The position numbers and the translations under genes were made by a program. Shown here one piece after another: positions 1 through 9,600 of a DNA stretch of 64,000 nt. Origin of the DNA: Neoarius graeffei (taxonomy: Eukaryota > Chordata > Actinopteri > Siluriformes > Ariidae); contig NC_083577.1 in NCBI RefSeq assembly GCF_027579695.1, positions 40,119,198 through 40,183,197 of the forward strand. Direction: 5' to 3'. The stretch's first letter is position 1; each line of letters opens with the position of its first letter. The notes under the pieces are model-generated. The model saw only the letters and a list, made by a program, of their open reading frames with translations. It was not told the origin of the DNA and did not search any database.

Positions 1-399
1 GAGAGTTGGCACCAGATTGATGAAGAATACTGTTTGTCACTCAAGTCCGTGCCTAAGAGACTGCAAGCCGTTATAAAAGCCAGAGGTGGTGCAACTAAGT
101 ACTAGTGATGTGTTTTGAATGTTTTGTTTGTCTGTTTTTCATGATTCCATAATTTTTTTTGCTCAGAATTGAGTGATTCCATATTTTTTTCCCTGTGCTT
201 GGTCTATAAAAGTAACATTTACTGACTTCCACAATGCTTTTTCTTCATTTCTTTTAGTGTTTCTGAAGGCCAAGAAGGTGCACTTTGGAATGACTTTATT
301 ATTGTATCATGTTTGTGATCTGAGTTTGTTCTACAGAATAAAACGTGTGAATGAGTGCTCATCCAAGACGGGTGATTCCATACTTTTTGCCAGGGGTTG
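1..399 (+). mobile_element. Tc1-like transposon, 3' part (cut by window start)
   Basis: The first 105 bases read ESWHQIDEEYCLSLKSVPKR then LQAVIKARGGATKY and a stop, the C terminus of a Tc1 transposase. The element runs to an inverted terminal end (CAGGGGTTG) at 399, followed by the TA target at 400-401. Confidence 0.85.
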
Positions 400-568
400 T
401 ATTTGAACCCTTTTCACTATCCTGACACATGGCACTAGCAATAAAAACAAGCAAGTTTCCCCATCCATCTGCCTCCGCTAAAGAAGCTAGTGCTGTGACT
501 CAAATCGCATACTTGTGTACGATTACTCATGTTTTATTCCAGACTAACATTAACCATTTTTCGTATTA

Positions 569-891
569 GGCTACGATCACGCTACAGCTCGTGTTGGGTT
601 TGTGAATACATGGCGATGAAAAATTGTTAGCCTCACCACTAATCGTGCGAATGTTCTCCAAGCTTCACGAGTTGTTTTTTTTGCTGTGTCTGTCTTATGA
701 GTGGCCAAAAACATGATGAAAAATTTTAATGCATGCCTTGAAGTTTGGCGTCGTCGTTTTCGTTGACAAACTAAGCGGCGAATACTCGCAGATGGGTTTG
801 GGAATACTTACCGAAGCTCAGGGAGGCATCACTACCAAAACGCCTCATTTTCATCAATAACTCATAGCAAAGCTGTCGTGTGAGCATAGCC
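569..891. mobile_element. Harbinger-like MITE, TTA duplication
   Basis: Imperfect terminal inverted repeats: GGCTACGATCACGCTACAGC on the left and GCTGTCGTGTGAGCATAGCC on the right. It is flanked by TTA at 566-568 and 892-894. No coding remains. Confidence 0.6.
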
Positions 892-1206
892 TTACGGTTT
901 AAAAGCCTCTCGTGTAGCCTTCAGCCCTACCCAGAGGTCTGCTTCGTGTATCAGTGTAAGGTTGGAATTTTTTTTTTTTTAATGCAGCAATCAGAACAGC
1001 AGCAAAGAGACGGAGCACATCAGTGTGTTTTAACATCACTGAGCATAAAGTAAAATATTTTACAGTTTGATTTATATATAAACCTTTGCCTCATCACACC
1101 ACCCTGGTATGGATTATTTTTCTGTCATAACAGTACAGACTGGCAAGTCAATTCAAGTTTGTTTTTTGTGTTTTTCTTTTGTCAATTATGTTACACACAT
1201 GTAAAG
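892..1206. other. no recognisable feature
   Basis: AT-rich intergenic sequence with a T-run near 969-980; nothing supported. Confidence 0.5.
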
Positions 1207-1208
1207 TA

Positions 1209-1997
1209 CAGTCCCAGTGAAAAGTTTGTACACCCCTACTCCATTCTTAAGTTTTTCTGTATTTTGATTGTAGAACAGTACTGAAGACTCCAAAATTATG
1301 AAATAACATGTATGGGAATTATGTGGTGAACAAAAGTGTTTCAGAAAACATTTTAGATTCTTCAAAGTAGCCAGCGTTTACCTTAATGACGCTTTGCACG
1401 CTATCATCTTAACCAGCTTCATGAGGTCGTCACCTGGAATGCTTTCCAATTAACAGGTGCCGTGTCAAAAGTTAATTAGTGCAATTTCTTGCCTTCTTAA
1501 TATGTTTGAGATCAAATAGTAAAAATAATACAGTAAATAGCCCTATTCCACAACTGTAGTAATCCATATTACGTCAAGAACCACTCAACTAAAGCCTAGG
1601 TCACAACCGGACGTACAATTTTTTTTTTTTTTGGCTGTGTGATCTTTGGCGTTTCCCCAAATCGCTGGATTTTTTTTTTTTTCGTGGAGAAAGACGCACG
1701 TTGGCCGTAAGTTTGTCTTGCAACCTGAAAAAAACGTAAAGCTTTGTTTGACATGACAAAGAACCTCTGCGGCCAGTCTACGGCTCGAAAATCAGCACGT
1801 CACGCGCGCCCTCCGTGCGTTTCTTGCGTTTTTTTGCACGTAGACCGGCCGTAGGAGCACGTATGGCCGGTTGTGACCTAGGCTTAAGTAAAGAGAAACG
1901 ACATCCATCATTACTTTAAGACATGAAGTGTCTTTTAATTAATAAAAATAAAGAAAACCCATTGAATTAGGTGTGTCCAAACTTTTGACTTGTACTG
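1209..1997. mobile_element. Tc1/mariner MITE
   Basis: Terminal repeats CAGTCCCAGTGAAAAGTTTG and CAAACTTTTGACTTGTACTG in inverted orientation, flanked by TA (1207-1208, 1998-1999). It is interrupted by a younger Harbinger-like MITE at 1593-1884. No transposase. Confidence 0.75.
1593..1884. mobile_element. Harbinger-like MITE nested in a Tc1 MITE
   Basis: The ends AGCCTAGGTCACAACCGG and CCGGTTGTGACCTAGGCT are exact inverse complements. TAA lies on both sides (1590-1592, 1885-1887), the 3-bp duplication expected of the PIF/Harbinger group. Confidence 0.75.
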
Positions 1998-2056
1998 TAT
2001 GTTATGAACACAGCTGTATAATGTAATTGGACGATTGCAGTAGTCCTGTATTCTAA

Positions 2057-2737
2057 GGCTATGTTTACATTAGACCGTATCTGTCTCGTTTTCTTCGCGG
2101 ATGCACTGTCCGTTTACATTAAACCGCCGGGAAACGGGAATCCGCCAGGGTCCACGTATTCAATCCAGATCGTGTCAGCTCCGGTGCTGTGTAAACATTG
2201 GGATACACTGTGCTGAGCTCTAGCTGGCGTCTCATTGGACAACGTCACTGTGACATCCACCTTCCTGATTCGCTGGTGTTGGTCATGTGACGCGACTTCT
2301 GAAAAACGGCGCGGACTTCCGCCTTGTATCACCTTTCATTAAAGAGTATAAAAGTATGAAAATACTGCAAATACTGATGCAAATACTGCCCATTGTGTAG
2401 TTATGATTGTCTTTAGGCTTGCCATCCTTCCACTTGCAAGTGGTAAGTGATATGCGCTGGGATCACACACACAGCGGCTCAGTCCCGAATCACTGCTTGT
2501 TCACTTCACTCGTGTGCTCTGTGAGCTGCGCAGGGCCGGAGTGCGCACCCTCCAGAGGGCACTCGCTGTTCAGGGCGGAGTGATTTGGAGCGCAGGATGC
2601 CTGCGGAGCCGAGCGTATCCGTGTATTGGTGTTGCTGTGTGCACGCAAATCGTGTATTGGTGTTGCTGTGTGCACACTAATCGTTTTAAAAACGTTAATC
2701 TGATGATCCGCTGATACGGTCTAATGTAAACATGGGC
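2057..2737. mobile_element. Harbinger-like MITE, TAA duplication
   Basis: Ends match as inverted repeats around a core TGTTTACATTAGACCGTATC on the left and its complement on the right, flanked by TAA at 2054-2056 and 2738-2740. Inside is a roughly 33-bp direct duplication (about 2626-2690). Confidence 0.7.
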
Positions 2738-2740
2738 TAA

Positions 2741-3203
2741 ATCTACAGTAAAAAGGTAGAGTGGGTAAGGCTTGGGGTTCCAGAAAATTTTATGTCATGT
2801 GGGATCATTTGCCAAAAAAGTTTGGGAACCCCTGCATTCAGACAACCGGAGTTAGTGTTGTTCATGTCACGCCCAAGTGTTTTGTAAATGATAAATGACC
2901 AAGGAGTTAAAAGAAGAACCTGGTAGAGTAAGCCGAGTGAAATGATAAAGATTTTGGCGACAGTAGATTTGGGGTAGTCACATTCCTGTAGGCAGGACTG
3001 TAACTTTGAGAGATCTAGATATGCAAATCACCAGAAGAGCTTTGATCAGCAAAGGGAGCAGATGTGCATTGTGTGTGGGTGTGTGTTCATCTCCCCTCCC
3101 TCTCTCTTTTTTTTTTTTTTTTTTTCCTCCGTTCTGTATTTACTGTTTGTTGCATTGCAGGTGTGCAGCACACATCACTGACTCACTCTTTCTCTCCCTG
3201 CAG
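2741..3203. other. fhip1b upstream region, no repeat recognised
   Basis: Contains a T-tract at 3108-3125 and possible acceptors at about 3165 and 3203. A promoter may lie here or further upstream; no core element could be supported. Confidence 0.4.
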
Positions 3204-3290
3204 GTATGGAGTGGTGTCGGCTACAGACTGGATGACATTGCTGACCTGTCTCAGTCCAACATTCTGACTGCCCTGTTACCGTGACAACCC
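3204..3290 (+). other. possible exon upstream of fhip1b (5' UTR or end of a neighbour)
   Basis: A good acceptor (pyrimidines then CCCTGCAG) ends at 3203. It is followed by a coding-looking frame, GYRLDDIADLSQSNILTALL, that stops at 3282-3284. It could be a 5' UTR exon of fhip1b or the last exon of an upstream gene. I do not recognise the peptide and no strong donor follows. Confidence 0.3.
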
Positions 3291-3538
3291 TTACTGAGGA
3301 CACCAGCGGAACTCCGTCCTTTTTATGCTCTCACCTCCCATTCTCTCTTGTGCACCTGTACACACTCCTGTCTTTGGCTGTTTTGCATTACTTGCGCCCT
3401 TCCTTCCCCTCTTTCCCTCTCCTCTCCTCTCTTCTTCCCCTTCCTCTCCTCTTCTTTTCCCATCCCTTTCTCTCCTCTGATCTTTCCCTCTGTCCTGGAA
3501 GAACCCCACCTCGAGAATTTTGACCTTAGGCCGAGAAG

Positions 3539-3667
3539 ATGAGCTGGCTGAGTCGTATAACTCCCAGAGGTCCAGATGGGCGGAACAGTCGGAACATTGC
3601 CCCATCTAGCCCATGCACTGCCGACCCCGAGACATGCCTGATGGTGTTTGAGAACCATTGGAGACAG
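3539..3667 (+). CDS. fhip1b: fhip1b coding exon 1
   Basis: Codes residues 1-43, beginning [14 protein letters not shown] and ending MVFENHWRQ. The ATG is chosen because MxWLS at the start and [12 protein letters not shown] match the family N terminus as recalled. The donor is CAG|GTGATA, phase 0. A long pyrimidine tract ending in an AG at 3500-3501 lies just upstream, so the exon may begin at 3502 with a 37-nt 5' UTR. Confidence 0.88.
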
Positions 3668-6600
3668 GTGATACATGTACACAAACACATACAACTGTCG
3701 TTTCTGGTCACAATTCCTGCTCACTTGTGTATTTACTACAAAATATCTGGCTAATGAAGACTCCCTAACACAGGGTGTGTGTAAGAGCCTGGTTTAGGGC
3801 TAGACTGTGAATTGTCGGGAGAGTCTGACTGTATATTCTTAGTGTAAAAATGACATGTGTTGCTATTAGTGCTGTCAAAGTTAACGCGATGATAACGCGT
3901 TAACGCAATCTCAATTTAACGCGATTTAAAAAAATAGCGCCGTTAACGCAAATTCTAATTTGGCCCTGCGAGTCACCCGTTGAGGCTTGTCGCGCGCTGC
4001 TTCAATAAGAGTACGTGTGAGTGATGGAGAAAGGCATAGACATATAAACATCCTCGCCGCCATATTGGATGGGGCAAAGTGGCTGCGTTTAACTGTACCA
4101 ACAGGTTTACCATCCAAACAAGATCACATGGGATTACCTTTCACAGGTGAGACTGGAAAAATACTTTTCAATACTGTTCCTTCAGTCTTCAGTTTCCCAG
4201 CTCATCTCCACCGGGTAGGTGTAGAGTTATAAGCAGTGAGAATTAGAGAATACAGTGCCACACTATGATGAACGTTTTTGAACGTATGATGAATGTTTTT
4301 ATTTTTATCTGTTTTTTTCTTCTTTTATGGCAAATACTTCTCTTCAAAAGAAACTGAGTAAAATAAAACATTTTATTTTCACAGTGATATGCACTTTATT
4401 TTTCATCCCTTGGTTTTCTCATCTAATATGGAAGTTATGGATGTCAGTGGCTGTGACTAGACCCCGAAGCTGCCGCCAGGCGCCGCTAAAACCGCCATTT
4501 AGAATTTGAGCCGCCGCCAGCCAATAATTTTGTAAGCCAATTTGAGCCGCTATCTAATAAAATTTGGCTGAGCCACTAAGAATTGTGTACATCAAATAAT
4601 GGGTTTATCCACATCATGAGCTACAAGAAAAGTGACACAAACATGATCAACTGTACACACTAGTAGTAACACAATAGAGACGTATAGGCATACACTGTAG
4701 AGATTTAGAATTGATATCACAGCACAGAGAGCCACCACAAGCTTGCCGTTGTGACTACCTGTCTGGCTTCCCGCCCCTCACACCGTTACCACGATACACT
4801 GGGGAACCCGGGAACCCACCCAGAGCATCAATCGACTCCGATATCGACGAGATGGCTGCATTCTTTGCCGCTGCTGAGGGAAAGTGTAAAGGGATTTTTT
4901 GTTTGTTTGTTTGTATCACATACTTCGAGATTGATAAAAAAAAAAAAAGTACTCCACCACTCTACTTTCATCATAGTAAGATAGCTGCCAGTCCTTCACT
5001 GGTCATTGCTAGTGAGAGTAGATAGCTAGATGCCTTCCTCGAACAATCCAGATTAGCTTATTATTAGCATTGAACTACAATCTTGCTAGATTTATATTTA
5101 CAATGAAGTAAGAGACCAGGGGACCTGTGGTAATTTGCTATTTATTCCCCCCATTTGTTTGATCCGTTCGCCCGGATATATGCCACACAGTGACGTCCAG
5201 TATCAGCCATTTGTAGCCATAAACATTTTGGTGGCTGCAGCAGCCATTAAGGTTTTGGCTGAGTCAGCTAGCCAGCCAATAATTTCATCAGCCAGCCATT
5301 ATCCTGAAAACAAATGGCTTTGGGGTCTAGCTGTGACGAGACGTGGTATGCTCTGCAATAAAAAAAAAAAAAACATTGGTACAAAGCAAGCCCATTCACT
5401 TTTTTATGCTGATAAGAGAATTACAATGGTTTTTCATGACAAAAATGTGCGATTAAATTGCGATTAATCGCGAGTTAACTATGACAGTCGCGACATTAAT
5501 CGCGATTAAATATACTCAACAAAAATAAAAACTTTACACTCGTTTCAAAGTCAATAATTTGAACATTTTGGAAAATAGGTTTGAAATAACGATTGTATTC
5601 AATTATCTTGTCATTAAAGATGCTATAGCATACAGATCATGTTTGTCATGGAATCGGTTCTACCGGAAATGCGACGACAATGTCCATGACCAAAAACTGT
5701 GAGTCACAACTTGATGAAATCATGTCAATATCGGGTGTGTCCTCCATGGGCGTTCACAACTGCGATACAACGTCTCCTCATGGATTGGATGATGCGTCTG
5801 AACACAGCTTGGGGAATGCGCCGCCATATTTGTACCAACATGGCACCAAGCTCCTGCAAGTTCTGTGGAGGGTTCCTTACGGTCGGCTGTGGTGCCAGTT
5901 TGATGGAGACGTGTCTGGAGATTATGGATGGTCTGTCGACTGCATCCCATAACCCTCGCAACGTCAGTGACGGATGTTCCCGTATTCAGCATGCCAATGG
6001 CACGTTCACGCTGAATGTTTGACAGTTGTGGCATTGCAAATTAACGAATAATTAACCATAAAACCTTGTTTTTCTGAGATGATACTCTACTCTGCTACCG
6101 TGAGATCAATTGCACGTGTATCAATAGGTCACGTCACTTGTGTCACGTGGAAACGTGATTTTAGCGTGCAGTGCTCTCGCACGTGCTACGTAGGCCCGAC
6201 CAGTAGAATGAATGTGTGACGTAATGCCCTTGACAATGCATTTAACCATAATCACAACAAGAACTCTTTCAAGAAAAGTTTCTAAACACTATTTGAAAAA
6301 TGAGTGTCAAGTTTTTATTTTTGCTGAATATATTTTAATCGCTTGACAGCACTAGTTGCTATACATGTGGTCCTGACCATGTCTTTTATCACTTTTTTTT
6401 TTTCCTACTAGCCACCCAGACAAACCACATTTTTCCTCTTTTCCATCAAAATAACCACAGATGTGATTTTTCTCAAATAGGACGTCTCTCCTCTCACCTG
6501 AAGCCGGTTGAAATTCTGTTCAGGTTCACTACTTAGCTTTCAAACTGCATCTGTTGTGTGCCTTGGCATTTCAGTTTGTAGATGACGGAAAACTCTTTAA

Positions 6601-9600
6601 AGTTATTAAAGCCATTTGGAGAAGTAGGAGGCACACACTGCTTACATCAGATGGCAGTGGTTAGTTAAAAATGTTCCAGGAACAACAAAAGCATGTCGAT
6701 CCAGGACCATATCCTGTTCTTCGAAGCATGGCTTTGCCAGACATTTCATCTGTGTTTGGTTCAACTGTGTTGGGAGCTGAGACGGTCTAAAAATGTCAAG
6801 CATCTGGGCTTCTGTGAGAACTGAGCTGGGAAACACCCGACTCTGTTGCGTGCATTACCTGGTCACCATGATAGTACAACCCCGATTCCAAAAAAGTTGG
6901 GACAAAGTACAAATTGTAAATAAAAACGGAATGCAATGATGTGGAAGTTTCAAAATTCCATATTTTATTCAGAATAGAACATAGAGGACATATCAAATGT
7001 TTAAACTGAGAAAATGTATCATTTAAAGAGAAAAATTAGGTGATTTTTAAATTTCATGATAACAACACATCTCAAAGTTGGGACAAGGCCATGTTTACCA
7101 CTGTGAGACATCCCCTTTTCTCTTTACAACAGTCTGTAAACGTCTGGGGACTGAGGAGACAAGTTGCTCAAGTTTAGGGAGAGGAATGTTAACCCATTCT
7201 TGTCTAATATAGGATTCTAGTTGCTCAACTGTCTTAGGTCTTTTTTGTCGTACCTTCCGTTTTATGATGCGCTAAATGTTTTCTATGGGTGAAAGATCTG
7301 GACTGCAGGCTGGCCAGTTCAGTACCCGGACCCTTCTTCTACGCAGCCATGATGCTGTAATTGATGCAGTATGTGGTTTGGCATTGTCATGTTGGAAAAT
7401 GCAAGGTCTTCCCTGAAAGAGACGTCGTCTGGATGGGAGCATATGTTGCTCTAGAACCTGGATATACCTTTCAGCATTGATGGTGTCTTTCCAGATGTGT
7501 AAGCTGCCCATGCCACACGCACTAATGCAACCCCATACCATCAGAGATGCAGGCTTCTGAACTGAGCGCTGATAACAACTTGGGTCGTCCTTCTCCTCTT
7601 TAGTCCGAATGACACGGCGTCCCTGATTTCCATAAAGAACTTCAAATTTTGATTCGTCTGACCACAGAACAGTTTTCCACTTTGCCACAGTCCATTTTAA
7701 ATGAGCCTTAGCCCAGAGAAGACGTCTGCGCTTCTGGATCATGTTTAGATACGGCTTCTTCTTTGAACTATAGAGTTTTAGCTGGCAACGGCAGATGGCA
7801 CGGTGAATTGTGTTCACAGATAATGTTCTCTGGAAATATTCCTGAGCCCATTTTGTGATTTCCAATACAGAAGCATGCCTGTATGTGATGCAGTGCCGTC
7901 TAAGGGCCCGAAGATCACGGGCACCAGTATGGTTTTCCGGCCTTGACCCTTACACACAGAGATTCTTCCAGATTCTTTGAATCTTTTGATGATATTATGC
8001 ACTGTAGATGATATGTTCAAACTCTTTGCAATTTTACAATGTCGAACTCCTTTCTGATATTGCTCCACTATTTGTCGGCACAGAATTAGGGGGATTGGTG
8101 ATCCTCTTCCCATCTTTACTTCTGAGAGCCGCTGCCACTCCAAGATGCTCTTTTTATACCCAGTCATGTTAATGACCTATTGCCAATTGACCTAATGAGT
8201 TGCAATTTGGTCCTCCAGCTGTTCCTTTTTTGTACCTTTAACTTTTCCAGCCTCTTATTGCCCCCGTCCCAACTTTTTTGAGATATCATGAAATTTCAAA
8301 ATGTCGCACTTTCGACATTTGATATGTTGTCTATGTTCTGTTGTGAATACAATATCAGTTTCTGAGATTTTGCAAATTATTGCATTCCGTTTTTATTTAC
8401 AATTTGTACTTTGTCCCAACTTTTTGGAATTGGGGTTGTATGTAAAAGTGTTTGTGCTCTTTCTGTGTTCTAAGGGTGGTTAATAACGTACAACATTTTC
8501 ATGTCCTCATGTTCTTACATCTTGATACTTAAATAACTTTGATGCCTTTCTTGTGCAATAGCTGTGTCGCTTGTAAATTTTACCTGACTATGCAAAGAAA
8601 TGCAGAATTGTTAGTGTGTGTCATGGATGCTGTGTTAATCCTATGGGGGAGGACGCTGTTTCAAAGGGATAAATATTTATTCTAGACATTCCTGAGGCAT
8701 TCAAAAGTGCCGCTGTTTTTCTCATCCACATTTACAGGTGTCGTGGGTATTGGAGCAGAGGGACTCTGTGGCTGGGGGAGCTGATGATTTGACAGCAGTG
8801 AGGAATCACACTGATCAAATGCTGTGTCTACTGGCAGAGGAAAAACCAGCAGGGGGCGACAGTGAGCCACCAGGTTCAAAATCACCCACTTTAACTTGCC
8901 AAATGCCCTGTGTAGGCATTCAAGCACATCAGTAATATGTGAAGTATTTTATACTGTGAACTCAGCTGAGTAGGTGCTAAAGAACAAGTTGCATGTTTCA
9001 TCATTGGAAACATCTCCTCTGAAGATTTATGTACATTAGCTTTGGTCAAGAAAAAAAGCATTTAAAAAAACAGGAAATGTGCAATAACTAACTGATAAAA
9101 AGTGTTAACAGGAACTGTGTAAACTGTGAATTAAACTCAAGCCCAATAACCTTGTTGCTATTATTACATCTACTCCTCAGCTTTAGGCCCCATTCTGGAG
9201 CTGGTGGTGTCCGAGAACATCCTGGAGCGACTGGTACAGTGGCATGTGCGCCGTGGTCTGGACCCTGACAGCCAGACAGCTCTGCTGAAGCTGTTTGAAA
9301 TGCTGATTGGCCAATCCCATCAGCCCTTACTCCAGAACAGTGCCGTGCTTCAGCCACTGCTCATCTTGCTGGGAGCCTGTGTAGACCCTCAGCTCGGCTG
9401 TCCCCCGAACCTGGAGGCCAGCCTCGTACTGCTGCTCAACCAGGTGTGTATGTGTGGGTTTAGAACCTCAAATGAAAAATTATGTTAATTAAAGATACAC
9501 TTAGCAAATTTAATGTGAAACCTGTCCTACTGCTTTCTACTAGCATTGTCAGATAAAACCGTAAATTTCCGATGTCTGGTGTCTTCATAGAAAACAAAAT

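Larger units (their letters stand above)
3867..6354. mobile_element. hAT element with perfect 8-bp duplication, holding two insertions
   Basis: Termini TAGTGCTGTCAA and TTGACAGCACTA are flanked by GTTGCTAT on both sides (3859-3866, 6355-6362), the 8-bp duplication of the hAT superfamily. The subterminal regions are rich in TTAACGCG/AATCGCGATTAA words. Coding sequence is not recognisable. Two younger elements sit inside, at 4457-5330 and 5513-6332. Confidence 0.85.
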
